Below are positions 26,523-35,545 of a stretch of DNA of 64,000 nucleotides, piece by piece; the first letter of the stretch is position 1, and every line of letters begins with the position of its first letter. Source of the stretch: G965216695 sp965216695 (lineage in GTDB: Bacteria; Pseudomonadota; Gammaproteobacteria; Pseudomonadales; Azotimanducaceae); NCBI GenBank assembly GCA_965216695.1, contig OZ244212.1:496001-560000 (forward strand). The letters are read 5' to 3'. Below the pieces are notes generated by a model. The model did not search any database, was not told the DNA's origin, and was given only the letters and a program-made list of their open reading frames with translations. Made by a program: the position numbers and the translations under genes.

Positions 26523-27242
26523 CTATCTATCACGGTCGCGTCGGGTCCGTGCATCAGTCGAGGCCGCGAAAAACGCCTCGGCATCAGAGGTGTTTACGAT
26601 ATCACCCTGTTGATAGAACGCATCATAGATTTTCTGGAGTTGCAAATAGTCTACGTGGGTGTCCAACGTGAGTCGAATCCCCGATGCATCTGTTTCGCGC
26701 CGCAACCCTCCGATCGAGAAGAGTTCGGGGTTTCGATAGAAATAGGGAGTAACGTGTTCGCGGTCGTAAGGGTCGGTCGCCTCCCGGTCAGCTCGCCGCA
26801 AAGCGTCGAGCGTCATTGCCTCGCAATCAAGGCCGACCGGGAATGTCCTTCGTGGATAGTTGGTACTGGCATAGTCATATCCGTATTGCATTAGTTCAAC
26901 GAGTCTCGCGAGAACGTCCGGGTCTATCAAGGGACAGTCACTCGTAACTCTCACGATACAGGTAGCTGCCGTTGCATCCGCCGCCATCCGGTATCGAGAA
27001 AGTACGTCATCCTCGCTACCGCGAAAGACACACCAACCATGTTCTATGCTGTACTCTTCAATGACGTCGTCTCGACTGTGAGTTGACGTGGCGACCACTA
27101 CCTGATCGAGTAGCGAGCACCTGCTCACTCTCGTACATACATGCCAAAGAGCTTCGCGATCTCCCAGCTTCATCATCACTTTTCCAGGGAGCCGGGTGGA
27201 ACCCATGCGCGCCTGGATGATGCAAACTACGCGATCAGCCAT
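26523..27242 (-). CDS. SpsF-like cytidylyltransferase
   Basis: A 239-aa nucleotidyltransferase of the SpsF / CMP-sugar synthetase type. The N-terminus VVCIIQARMGSTRLPGKVMM is the nucleotide-binding signature; RVTSDCPLIDPDVL is a metal-binding region, and HVTPYFYRNPE and LTLDTHVDYLQL are typical. Such proteins activate acidic sugars such as pseudaminic or legionaminic acid with CTP, or act as companion enzymes in those pathways. The ATG overlaps the pseC stop by 8 nt (ATGGCTGA). Assignment as the PseF step is likely from context but not certain. Confidence 0.85.
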   Translation of the reverse strand: MADRVVCIIQARMGSTRLPGKVMMKLGDREALWHVCTRVSRCSLLDQVVVATSTHSRDDVIEEYSIEHGWCVFRGSEDDVLSRYRMAADATAATCIVRVTSDCPLIDPDVLARLVELMQYGYDYASTNYPRRTFPVGLDCEAMTLDALRRADREATDPYDREHVTPYFYRNPELFSIGGLRRETDASGIRLTLDTHVDYLQLQKIYDAFYQQGDIVNTSDAEAFFAASTDARTRRDRDR

Positions 27243-28404
27243 TGCTCATCGCAGATCTTAGCGTACTGCAAACACGGTTTTGTTGGTCTATCGAGAGTTC
27301 AGGATGAAGAGGCAACGACAACTGCGTCGAGTAAAACCGTTCGCTATTAGGAAAATCTCCTACTCTAAATCCAAGACGTCGATAATACGGCTGTAGATGC
27401 ACGGGGATGTAGTGGACATTAACGCCAATCGACTCGGACCGCATCCTTTCGAACACAGTTCGCCGACCAATAGGCTGCTCAGGAATAGATATAGGAAACA
27501 GATGCCACGCGCTTTCGTCGCACCGAGCAGGCAGAGTTACTGCGGAATCTGCAAGCAGATCGAAGTAACGCTCCACAAGATCCCGACGTTTTGAAACGAA
27601 GCTGTCTAGGCGCGCCAACTGACTCAAACCTAGCGCACACTGTATATCGGTGATTCGATAATTCAGCCCAAGTGAGTGCATCTCATAATACCAATCGCCC
27701 TCGCCATCGCCATACTCCCAGCGATCTCGATCCCGGACTACGCCGTGTGTTCGAAGTTCGCGCAAGCGGGCAGCGCGATCGGGATCGTTCGTTGTAACGA
27801 TTCCGCCCTCACCCGTCGTGATCGACTTCACCGCATGCAGACTGAACACCGTATCGGAGCCGTACGCACAAGATCCCATTTTCTTACCACTGAAATACGC
27901 TCCGCCCAGTGCATGTGCCGCATCTTCAACCACTGTTACCCCATAGTGTCGGCACAGGGCGCCTATTGCATCCATGTCGCACGGCCTACCGCTGTAGTGA
28001 ACTACAATGACCGCTGACGGAAGCTCGCCATGCGTGTCCGCAAAACGCAACTTGTCCTCGAGTCGCTCGATCGACATGTTTCCGCTACGTTCATCTACGT
28101 CAACAAAGTCAATGTTTGCTCCTACAAGGAGTACCGCGTTCGCCGTACTCAAGAACGTGATAGGCGATGTCCACACGACGGAACCCCTGCCGAGTCCATG
28201 CGACATCAACGTCAAATGTAGTCCTGCCGTCGCGCTAGAGAGAGCTACTGCGTGGTCGACACCACAGTACGTTGCGATTGCAGACTCAAACGTTGCAACC
28301 ATTGGACCTTGAGTAAGAAAAGCACTCCTCAATGCGTCAATAACTGCGTCGCAGTCGCTGCTCGACACGGCTTGGGTGCTGTATGGAACATACTCCTCAT
28401 CCAT
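27235..28404 (-). CDS. pseC: UDP-4-amino-4,6-dideoxy-N-acetyl-altrosamine transaminase PseC
   Basis: A 389-aa DegT/DnrJ/EryC1 aminotransferase using PLP. It opens YVPYSTQAVSSSDCDAVI and keeps VALSSATAGLHLTL, VVEDAAHALGGAYFSGKKMG (PLP-binding Asp) and the Schiff-base Lys in FSLHAVKSITTGEGG, with NYRITDIQCALGLSQL and HLFPI near the C-terminus, typical of PseC. It makes the second intermediate of pseudaminic acid. The start overlaps the pseB stop by 8 nt. Confidence 0.93.
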   Translation of the reverse strand: MDEEYVPYSTQAVSSSDCDAVIDALRSAFLTQGPMVATFESAIATYCGVDHAVALSSATAGLHLTLMSHGLGRGSVVWTSPITFLSTANAVLLVGANIDFVDVDERSGNMSIERLEDKLRFADTHGELPSAVIVVHYSGRPCDMDAIGALCRHYGVTVVEDAAHALGGAYFSGKKMGSCAYGSDTVFSLHAVKSITTGEGGIVTTNDPDRAARLRELRTHGVVRDRDRWEYGDGEGDWYYEMHSLGLNYRITDIQCALGLSQLARLDSFVSKRRDLVERYFDLLADSAVTLPARCDESAWHLFPISIPEQPIGRRTVFERMRSESIGVNVHYIPVHLQPYYRRLGFRVGDFPNSERFYSTQLSLPLHPELSIDQQNRVCSTLRSAMSNG

Positions 28405-29404
28405 CGAACGGCATCGCGTTTGCGATCAATCGACCCAACTGGGTTACATTGACATAGTCCGGGTTAGACAAAGAGCTGTACTCGAAATCTGCCGCTACAG
28501 GGCTACCGATCTCACCTAATCTTGTACGCAGGTAGTCTGTTCTGTCGGTGAAGTCGAATGAGGGCTTTATGACAAAGAACGTATCGAACTCGATCGTCGC
28601 GTCCGCAAGATCTATCGGGCACATAAGTTCATGTCGTTTCTCGCCGGGGCGAATACCTACTATCTTACAGGGGATCTTGGGCGCGATAGTTTCTGCGATA
28701 GTGAGTATGGTCGCAGAGGGTATCTTAGGGACAAAAAGCTCTCCGCCGTGCATACGCTCCAATGCCAACAGAACGAAGTCCACGCCTTGCTGCAATGAGA
28801 TAAGGAACCTGGTCATTTCAGGGTCAGTAACCGGAAGTTCAGACGCACCACTCGCGGCAAGTTTTTGAAAAAAGGGAATGACGGATCCCCGGGACCCTAT
28901 CACGTTTCCGTAACGTACAACCGACAGTCGACAATCCACGCCACCCCGCATGTTGTTCGCTGCAACAACAAGTTTATCCGCCGCGAGTTTCGTTGCACCA
29001 TAGAGATTGATTGGCGCCGCAGCTTTGTCGGTTGATAAAGCAATCACCTTCGAAACACCGGATTCGAGCGCCGCTACAACCACGTTCTCAGTACCAGCAA
29101 TATTCGTCCGAATCGCTTCCGTTGGATTATACTCGAGCGCCGGTACCTGTTTCAGCGCGGCGGCATGGATCACGACGTCAACGTCCGTCATGGCTAATCT
29201 CAGTCGTTCGCGATCCCTTACGTCTCCAATGAAGTAACGCATACGCGGATCGTCAAGTTCTTGAGCCATTTCGTACTGTTTTAGTTCGTCGCGTGAAAAC
29301 ACGATCACTCGGCGAGCCGCATAACGCTGCAGCACGGTACTAATGAACTTCTTACCAAACGATCCTGTTCCGCCCGTTACTAGCAATGATTTTCCATCAA
29401 GCAT
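28397..29404 (-). CDS. pseB: UDP-GlcNAc 4,6-dehydratase (inverting) PseB
   Basis: A 335-aa short-chain-dehydrogenase-fold enzyme for the first step of pseudaminic acid synthesis. MLDGKSLLVTGGTGSFGKKF carries the NAD-binding motif; SRDELKQYEMAQ, HAAALKQVPALEYNP and STDKAAAPINLYGATKLAADK give the atypical active site of PseB, with the Lys of YGATK. ATG 29404 is chosen because the family starts here and it overlaps the flippase stop by 8 nt (ATGCTTGA); a longer frame reaches 29446 inside the flippase. Confidence 0.95.
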   Translation of the reverse strand: MLDGKSLLVTGGTGSFGKKFISTVLQRYAARRVIVFSRDELKQYEMAQELDDPRMRYFIGDVRDRERLRLAMTDVDVVIHAAALKQVPALEYNPTEAIRTNIAGTENVVVAALESGVSKVIALSTDKAAAPINLYGATKLAADKLVVAANNMRGGVDCRLSVVRYGNVIGSRGSVIPFFQKLAASGASELPVTDPEMTRFLISLQQGVDFVLLALERMHGGELFVPKIPSATILTIAETIAPKIPCKIVGIRPGEKRHELMCPIDLADATIEFDTFFVIKPSFDFTDRTDYLRTRLGEIGSPVAADFEYSSLSNPDYVNVTQLGRLIANAMPFDG

Positions 29405-30662
29405 TGATCTCATTCTCCAACTTCCTTCCTCCGTTGATGGCGACATCGCGCAGTATGCGACTCAATACTGCGGCCGAACCAAACGCAACGACGGTCGCGG
29501 CAAACACTCCATGAGAGCCATAGAACAGAGCTCCGTAGTAGGAAAATATTGCATTCGCTACTATCGCATAGGTACTGCACGCTGACATTGAACCCACCGC
29601 TTTTCGATAGTGCAGGAAGGCTTGATTGTGAAAGAAGTAGCCCATCGCAATCGTGCCAGCGATTGACCACGGAATGAGCCCAAACGCTTTCGAATACGCA
29701 TCACCGATCACTAGGGGCGCAACAAACTGCGCACCAAGTGCAGCAACCACACCCGCGACAGGAAGTATCGCGTAGAAACAGAGCGTCACGATAGAGATAG
29801 TGCGCTCCGAGCGATCCGTAGAGAGCGATGAGAACAGCCACGGCATCCATGCGTGGATGAACCCGTTAACCGCCACATAAACGGCGGAGCCGAACAAAGC
29901 CGCAGCTCCAAAGTATCCATTCTCCTCGATTCCTATCACCTTGGTGACGATCAGTCGATCGGTAAGAGGGATGGCAACGAGACCCAGACCGCTCGGCAGG
30001 TAGAGAAATCCAAACTTTGCAAGGTCCGCAAGTTGCGGTCGGTGCATTGCGGTTTTGCGGATCTCGATATGTCGCGCCAGCCAGAATCCGCCAGCTACGA
30101 TGGCAACACCCAAGCCTGAGAGCTTACCCACAACAACGCTCTGCCAAGCCGGTTGGAGGTAGACGAACCACCCGATCAACGCAATACTTACAGACGTCTG
30201 AATTACATGGAGGAACAAGAACATTTTCCGCCGGCTAGCAAACTGGAGATACGCCAACTGAAAATAGAACATTGCGTACAGAAGCGCCGCAATAGGAACT
30301 GCAGGCAACCAGCGCGACGGAAAACTCAGTACGTCACCAATCCATGAACCAAAAATGATGCACACAAGCACGAGGGTGCTCGCACCCAGCACCCCCAGAA
30401 CAACGGTCGACCATACGAGGTTCGCGTGCTCTGAAAGATTCATCTCGTAGTAGTGCATACGAAGCGCATCCTGGGCACTCAACGTCACGAACGGTCTGAC
30501 AAACGTTACGAGCGCGACGAACAGGACCCATACTCCATAGTCTTCTGGCGCGATGATTCGAGTAAGAATGAACGCAAGCACAATCGGGGCGAACGCCTCA
30601 ATTGAGTTCGCAAACGTGTAGAAGAGCGAGTTTTGAGCCAGTCGCCTTAACGTCCTATACAT
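29397..30662 (-). CDS. Polysaccharide / oligosaccharide flippase (Wzx-like)
   Basis: A 421-aa membrane protein with about 12 hydrophobic segments. It starts LRRLAQNSLFYTFANSIEAFAPIVLAFILTRI-like with the motif APEDYGVWVLF, as in MATE/MVF-type O-antigen flippases. It would carry a lipid-linked sugar across the inner membrane. It is the first gene of the - strand unit with pseB, pseC and the cytidylyltransferase. The likely cargo is a glycan containing the pse-type sugar, but the glycosyltransferases are not in the window. Confidence 0.88.
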   Translation of the reverse strand: MYRTLRRLAQNSLFYTFANSIEAFAPIVLAFILTRIIAPEDYGVWVLFVALVTFVRPFVTLSAQDALRMHYYEMNLSEHANLVWSTVVLGVLGASTLVLVCIIFGSWIGDVLSFPSRWLPAVPIAALLYAMFYFQLAYLQFASRRKMFLFLHVIQTSVSIALIGWFVYLQPAWQSVVVGKLSGLGVAIVAGGFWLARHIEIRKTAMHRPQLADLAKFGFLYLPSGLGLVAIPLTDRLIVTKVIGIEENGYFGAAALFGSAVYVAVNGFIHAWMPWLFSSLSTDRSERTISIVTLCFYAILPVAGVVAALGAQFVAPLVIGDAYSKAFGLIPWSIAGTIAMGYFFHNQAFLHYRKAVGSMSACSTYAIVANAIFSYYGALFYGSHGVFAATVVAFGSAAVLSRILRDVAINGGRKLENEINA

Positions 30663-31554
30663 GGTGACGATACCAGCGGCTCAGAGCGGTACCGGATGCG
30701 TACAGTACGAACTGTTTTCTCTGTTACACACGAATCGCTCCGTCGATTCTAGAATGAGATTTGCTACGTTTCGCCTTGCGGGACCGCGGCCCCTACATGA
30801 ACCTGTATACCCTTCGGCGGCGCTTCAAATCGCGCCTGTCCTCATCAGCGGTCCGCACTGCAGGATACTCAAATCACAACGTATCGGGGATTTACGACGA
30901 TACTGTACTAACATCCCCGGACATGCCCTGGTATTCATTTCACATTCCCGACTGAACTGACGGTGTTCGATGTCGCATTTGTCTCACGGTTTTCACCAAC
31001 CGAACGTGTATTATCAGTCTGCGTCAAATGCTGGACAAGGAAGCTTGTATCAAAACTATCGGTGTCTGCACGCACCCTGTGGATGCGTCCCATGTCGACC
31101 ATGGCGCCTCTAAAGGTCCTTCGACGAAGAACCGGCTAGCTCTGATCAGCGATCGAATCGCCCGGGTCGTCAAGACCAGCCTACTGCCAACGGCCACACG
31201 ATGTATCGCGTCGCGAGCGACGATTCGTGATCTTTATTGACATAAGGGCTTGCGCGCCTGGGAAGTACACATCCATCTCAAGATACAGTTAGATGCTCAA
31301 CGGCCTACACGCTGAAGCGAGTTTGCGAAACAAATACCGGAAACTTTACGGCGAACAATCTACACATCGACGTACCCGCTCCCCTTCCCGAGCTAGGAGT
31401 GCGACAATCCAACTGAGTTCTACTGGTCTCTCGTCACGTTCGCGACGCTGATGACCAATCCTCCGACCACCTTCGATAGCAATAAAAGTCTCTTCATACG
31501 CGCAGTGCGGAATTTCATACCACCAATCTCTCAAAGAATTTTTGGTCGTCGGTC
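30663..31554. other. Long intergenic region with no convincing gene
   Basis: This 892-nt stretch separates the - strand flippase operon from a + strand membrane-protein gene. Several short ORFs of 60-100 codons are open, but none shows a motif or ribosome-binding site I recognise. Near 31346-31550 on the - strand, short pieces in different frames (starting MTDDQKFFERLVV, then WYEIPHCAYEETF) look like a possible decayed gene start. No terminator or repeat array was seen. Confidence 0.45.
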
Positions 31555-33201
31555 ATGACCAACCACCCGATGAGGAACGACAGAGCGCGGTCCAAGCATG
31601 CATTGCTCTGGCTAGGCTTCCCGGTGTTGTTGGCCTGTGCGCTCACACACATTGTTGTCACAATCGCCTGCGATACCTGCTTCCACGAAGAGCAACGAAC
31701 TCTGTACCGGCTTGATCCGGAACGTGTTAGCGCGCTAGACACCGCCGGTCAGTTCCTCTCAGCATTTCCCGTCCCACCGTTGTACCAATGGATAACAGAC
31801 GTTGCGCTCGCACACGATATCGAGCTCTTAGCGCTTCATCGGGGACTCATGTTGGGTGCGACGGTGCTGTTCCTGCTTCCAAATGGGGTCCTCGGATGGC
31901 GGACGTATCGTTGCCTGGGCGCGCTTACATGCGTGACCATTGCCGCGACACTCCCGCTTTTTTCGTACCAGATCAATTCTGCAACATCTCACGCGTTCGG
32001 TTTCTCGCTACTCTCGTGGGCGCTCGTCGCGGCACTGGCACGATCTACTTGGCCACTGGCGGCTCTAGCTATCTTGACACCTCTGGTCTACGTACCGCTC
32101 GCGCCAGTAACGGGCCTCATGCTCATGTACAAGGTCTGGGGCTCGCGAAGGAGTAAGGAGTTTGCGAGTCATGTGCTTCTGCTTGCAATCGTTGGAATCG
32201 TGGTTCTCAGTCTATTCTGGATGCAGTTGCAGCCAATCAACGGCTACGGAGAGTCGCTGCTCCCGGGAGCGTCGACCGATCGATTCCCGGAGAATGGCGA
32301 ACAAGGTCGGCTTCACGGATCGGCTACACGCCCCTTGTTCTACTCGATCGCTGTATTCGTCGCTCAGTTTGCCGAATGGGTTCCGGCAGCGATCATTCTA
32401 TTCGTTACCGTCGCGTTCATCGTCTTGTGCTTCATCGGATTTCGGGGTCTGCCCGGGGACCTGAAGACAAGCGTGGGTTCGCTGGTGTCAGCGGGCCTTA
32501 TCTGCTTTGTCGCCGTCTATCTCTACCGCGCGGACCTTTCCTACCGCTACTTCATCTATCCCATCTATAGCGCGGTGCCCATCCTTGTGACGGCCGCCAT
32601 CCTCGCTGTATCCGGTCGGTACGCAAGAACGTCGTGGAGCCGAATCGGTCTCTATTGTGCGTTTCTCGCCTCCCTTGCCACCTTTATATCGTTCGATCCT
32701 GCGCCGCGGGGGCTACGCCTCATTCTCGATGCTCCGGCGCGCTCGTTGATGCAATTTGTACGATCGACGCCCCGGGACAGCCTGATTGCGGCCTGGCCTC
32801 GAGCGGAGCATACCGACCTGATACCTTATGTCGGCGAACGGCCGCTGCTCGCGTTCTACAAAGCGCACTACACTATGTACGAGGGTTATCTTCTCGAAAT
32901 GCGGGAGCGCGTAAACACCCTGATTGATGCGTATCTCTCCACTGACCCCAAGGACCTCATCGCTCTACATTGCAGGTATGGTGTTACACACGTCGTGTTC
33001 GATCAGCGGCATTTCGCCGATCTAACCCTGCAGCCAACGTACTTCGCCCCATTTGATGACAGGATACGTGCGCATTTTGACCGCACGCCGTCAGCCACAA
33101 TGCTCGGGGCGGCGCCCCCACCAGAGTGGATCGTCCACCAGGCGGCACCGTACAACGTAATTGCACTAGGTCGCATCCCCGGCCACAACGATTGTAAATA
33201 A
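31555..33201 (+). CDS. Large polytopic membrane protein, GT-C/YfhO-like architecture
   Basis: A 548-aa protein with about ten hydrophobic segments between residues ~15 and 390, followed by a ~150-aa soluble domain (LIAAWPRAEHTDLIPYVGERPLLAFYKAHYTMYEGY...YGVTHVVFDQRHF). The layout resembles GT-C fold glycosyltransferases and related proteins, in which a multi-pass region precedes a small periplasmic domain. A DxxFHEEQ-like acidic motif in the first loop (CDTCFHEEQ) could be the catalytic acidic residue, but this is inference. I do not recognise a specific family. It stands alone next to the glycan region. Confidence 0.75.
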   Translation: MTNHPMRNDRARSKHALLWLGFPVLLACALTHIVVTIACDTCFHEEQRTLYRLDPERVSALDTAGQFLSAFPVPPLYQWITDVALAHDIELLALHRGLMLGATVLFLLPNGVLGWRTYRCLGALTCVTIAATLPLFSYQINSATSHAFGFSLLSWALVAALARSTWPLAALAILTPLVYVPLAPVTGLMLMYKVWGSRRSKEFASHVLLLAIVGIVVLSLFWMQLQPINGYGESLLPGASTDRFPENGEQGRLHGSATRPLFYSIAVFVAQFAEWVPAAIILFVTVAFIVLCFIGFRGLPGDLKTSVGSLVSAGLICFVAVYLYRADLSYRYFIYPIYSAVPILVTAAILAVSGRYARTSWSRIGLYCAFLASLATFISFDPAPRGLRLILDAPARSLMQFVRSTPRDSLIAAWPRAEHTDLIPYVGERPLLAFYKAHYTMYEGYLLEMRERVNTLIDAYLSTDPKDLIALHCRYGVTHVVFDQRHFADLTLQPTYFAPFDDRIRAHFDRTPSATMLGAAPPPEWIVHQAAPYNVIALGRIPGHNDCK

Positions 33202-33308
33202 TAGTTAATAAATACAATAAGTTATAAAACTTACATAATCCCATTTATTCCTTACATGCCTCCATTGTTTCTCCACGGGACTCAAGAATCCCCTGGCACT
33301 ATAAGGGC

Positions 33309-33647
33309 ATGGAAACACAGAGACATACGCCGACTAACCGCTCGAAAGGCACCCGAAAGTGCCGGCTCCTCGCCGTTTCGGCGATCGCAATCGCGGCACT
33401 GGCCACATCGGCTCACGCCGACGACAAAGCCGACTTCGACGCGCGTCTCAACGAAGGTTATGCCTGGGGCATCGACGACCACCGGCTGGATCAGTTCACG
33501 AAAGTGACAGGCTGGCAGGTCTCCAACAACTGGTACTTCGGACGCCAGAAAGGCGAAGATTCGGGCCTAACTCTCGTGTGGCAACGCAGCGCAGCAGACC
33601 AAGTAAGCCTGTCCAAGGACGGTCTGCGCTTCACGCGGCGCTTCTGA
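33309..33647 (+). CDS. Small secreted protein of unknown function
   Basis: A 112-aa predicted periplasmic protein. After a basic N-terminus (METQRHTPTNRSKGTRK) comes a hydrophobic stretch LLAVSAIAIAALATSAHA that should be cut before DDKAD. The mature ~75 residues are hydrophilic, with aromatic residues in GYAWGIDDHRLDQF and VSNNWYFGRQKGEDSG, ending in VSLSKDGLRFTRRF. No family was recognised. The region upstream (33202-33308) is AT-rich and probably contains its promoter. It is convergent with the enoyl-CoA hydratase gene. Confidence 0.65.
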   Translation: METQRHTPTNRSKGTRKCRLLAVSAIAIAALATSAHADDKADFDARLNEGYAWGIDDHRLDQFTKVTGWQVSNNWYFGRQKGEDSGLTLVWQRSAADQVSLSKDGLRFTRRF

Positions 33648-33702
33648 GCTAACCCGTCACGGTCTCGTCGCACAGACCCCGGCGGTGCGCACGTCCGGAT
33701 AT

Positions 33703-34506
33703 TCAATCCCCGGCATCTGGCCCACTCGGAACTTTCGCCGGCTTCTCGATCAATGCGCGATCCGCGGCACGCCAATGCTCTTCACTGATCCAGGCGTCCA
33801 CGAACGCCGCCCGCTCCGGCGGACGAAGTGCTTCGTGGCGCGACCGTGCGTGCGCAATCCGCACCCGCTTCAACGCCCGTAGCGTGCCTGGGGCCGACGT
33901 CAGCGCTGGTAACCACTGAGCCAGCCACACCAGAAGTTTGTTTCCCTCATCCGGTCGCGCAACGATCGCGTTCACGAGTCCCAGGTCGAGACAGTCTGGC
34001 GCATTGAACACCCTGGCTTCCAGAAAGAGCTGCAGCGCGCGCTGAGAGCCGACGAGGTCCCCGAGATCGATGATGCCGCCCCATGCGGACGGCAGGCCCA
34101 GGCGCGCTTGTACGAACCCGAGGCCCGCCTCCGGCGCGGCGAGACGAATGTCGGCTGCCATCGCCAACTCCGCGCCACCTCCAAGTGCCGTACCGTTGAG
34201 GTACGCAACCGTCGGCGCCGGGAAGAAACGCACGGCATCCAGCGCGCGGGCACCGAGCGCTGCAAGTTCCTCAGCCTCCTCACGCGAACGCACGGAAGAA
34301 AAGTCGGCTAGATCACCACCGGCGGCAAAGTAGCGAGATCCGGCGCCGGTTAGCACCAGACAACGAATGTCCGCTTCCGCCGATAGCGAATCCACGCACT
34401 CGGCGAGTTCGGCCAACGTCTGCCGGCGTAGCGCGTTGTGTCGCGCCGGCCTCGCGAGCGTCACGCAGGCGACGCCGTCGTATCGCTCGAGCTGTATGTC
34501 GTCCAA
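33703..34506 (-). CDS. Enoyl-CoA hydratase/isomerase-family protein
   Basis: A 267-aa crotonase-fold protein. RCLVLTGAGSRYFAAGGDLADF forms the first half of the oxyanion hole; AYLNGTALGGGAELAMAADIRLA is the second, conserved glycine-rich part; PSAWGGIIDLGDLVG sits where one catalytic Glu is usual, and here that position reads Gly-Gly-Ile-Ile-Asp, so strict hydratase activity is uncertain. It is downstream of an SDR gene with a 6-nt gap, a common pairing in acyl-CoA metabolism. Confidence 0.88.
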   Translation of the reverse strand: MDDIQLERYDGVACVTLARPARHNALRRQTLAELAECVDSLSAEADIRCLVLTGAGSRYFAAGGDLADFSSVRSREEAEELAALGARALDAVRFFPAPTVAYLNGTALGGGAELAMAADIRLAAPEAGLGFVQARLGLPSAWGGIIDLGDLVGSQRALQLFLEARVFNAPDCLDLGLVNAIVARPDEGNKLLVWLAQWLPALTSAPGTLRALKRVRIAHARSRHEALRPPERAAFVDAWISEEHWRAADRALIEKPAKVPSGPDAGD

Positions 34507-34512
34507 TGCGGG

Positions 34513-35277
34513 TCAGCCAACCGTCCAGGCAGAGCCCCCATCAATCTTCAGGATTGCGCCGGTCGTGTAGCTCGACGCATCCGATGCGAAGTACAGCGCA
34601 GCGCCCACAACCTCGTCCGGTTCTCCGCCGCGCTTCAGCGGAATCGACGTCTCCGCACGCTCGTTGAACGCCTCCATGTCCCAGGCCTTGCTGATGTCCG
34701 TCAAGAATGGACCCGGCATGATGCAGTTGGCGCGTACCTTTGGCGCGTATGCACGAGCAAGGCCAAGCGTCAGCGCATTGAGACCAGACTTCGCCATACC
34801 GTATGGCAGCTCCGTCGGAGACGGTTGCACCGCCGCAACGCTGCTCACGTTGATGATCGACCCGCCATCACCGGCGGCCATACGTTCCCCGATCAGAGCC
34901 GAGAGCCGGAACGGACCACGCAGATTCACTTCGAAAACTTTGTCGTACAGGGCCTGCGTAACCGACGAGAGCCCGTCGTAGAGCGGTGACATACCTGCAT
35001 TGTTCACAAGTACGTCCACTTTGCCGAACCGGTCATAGACCGCCTCCACGAGCGCGTCATTGGCGTCCCAATCTCCAGCGTGATAAGCGAAGCCCATCGA
35101 TTCCTGCCCGGATTCCTCGCTCACGCGCGCTGCAGCGGCCTCACAGACCTCGCGCTTGCGGCTCGCAACAACCGTCCGTGCGCCCGCAAGCGCGAACGCA
35201 CGAACCATTTCCAAACCCAACCCGCGACTGCCGCCGGTTACCACGGCCACCTTACCTTCGAGATCGAACCGGTCCAC
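34513..35277 (-). CDS. SDR-family oxidoreductase
   Basis: A 254-aa classical short-chain dehydrogenase/reductase. The NAD(P) motif TGGSRGLG lies near residue 12, followed by NNAGMSP, a Ser in INVSSVAA, the active-site YGMAK (Tyr/Lys) and PGPFLTD. The GTG at 35277 is chosen because GGGAGGA precedes it at proper spacing; an in-frame start at 35307 adds a segment that does not look native. The substrate is unknown; an enoyl-CoA hydratase follows. The gene is divergent from the first gene of the sphingolipid locus. Confidence 0.9.
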   Translation of the reverse strand: MDRFDLEGKVAVVTGGSRGLGLEMVRAFALAGARTVVASRKREVCEAAAARVSEESGQESMGFAYHAGDWDANDALVEAVYDRFGKVDVLVNNAGMSPLYDGLSSVTQALYDKVFEVNLRGPFRLSALIGERMAAGDGGSIINVSSVAAVQPSPTELPYGMAKSGLNALTLGLARAYAPKVRANCIMPGPFLTDISKAWDMEAFNERAETSIPLKRGGEPDEVVGAALYFASDASSYTTGAILKIDGGSAWTVG

Positions 35278-35447
35278 CAGGTATCCTCCCCTCAACGTGA
35301 ATGTCATTTCGCATTATCCCGTATCGGCGAGCGCGGCCCAATCACTATTCGCTCCTGCGGGTTGTGTCGATCCGCCAAGATTGCACACAGCGCCACGGCC
35401 GTAGCGTCGATACCGCGCTCGAACGTCCGCGTTCAGCTCAGTCCCGG

Positions 35448-35453
35448 TATAAT
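35448..35453 (+). promoter_or_regulatory. Candidate -10 element upstream of the ceramide-synthase-like gene
   Basis: A perfect TATAAT lies 93 nt before the ATG at 35546, in the divergent region between the SDR gene and the sphingolipid locus. No good TTGACA-like -35 is found at 16-18 nt upstream, so it may need an activator. It could drive the + arm. Confidence 0.4.
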
Positions 35454-35545
35454 CGCGCGATGCTGGCTGCCCGATCCATCCCGAACACCGCGCGATGCCG
35501 CGCGGCGGTTCCGATTGCCTCTACTCGTCACCTCGGCTCGCGACT

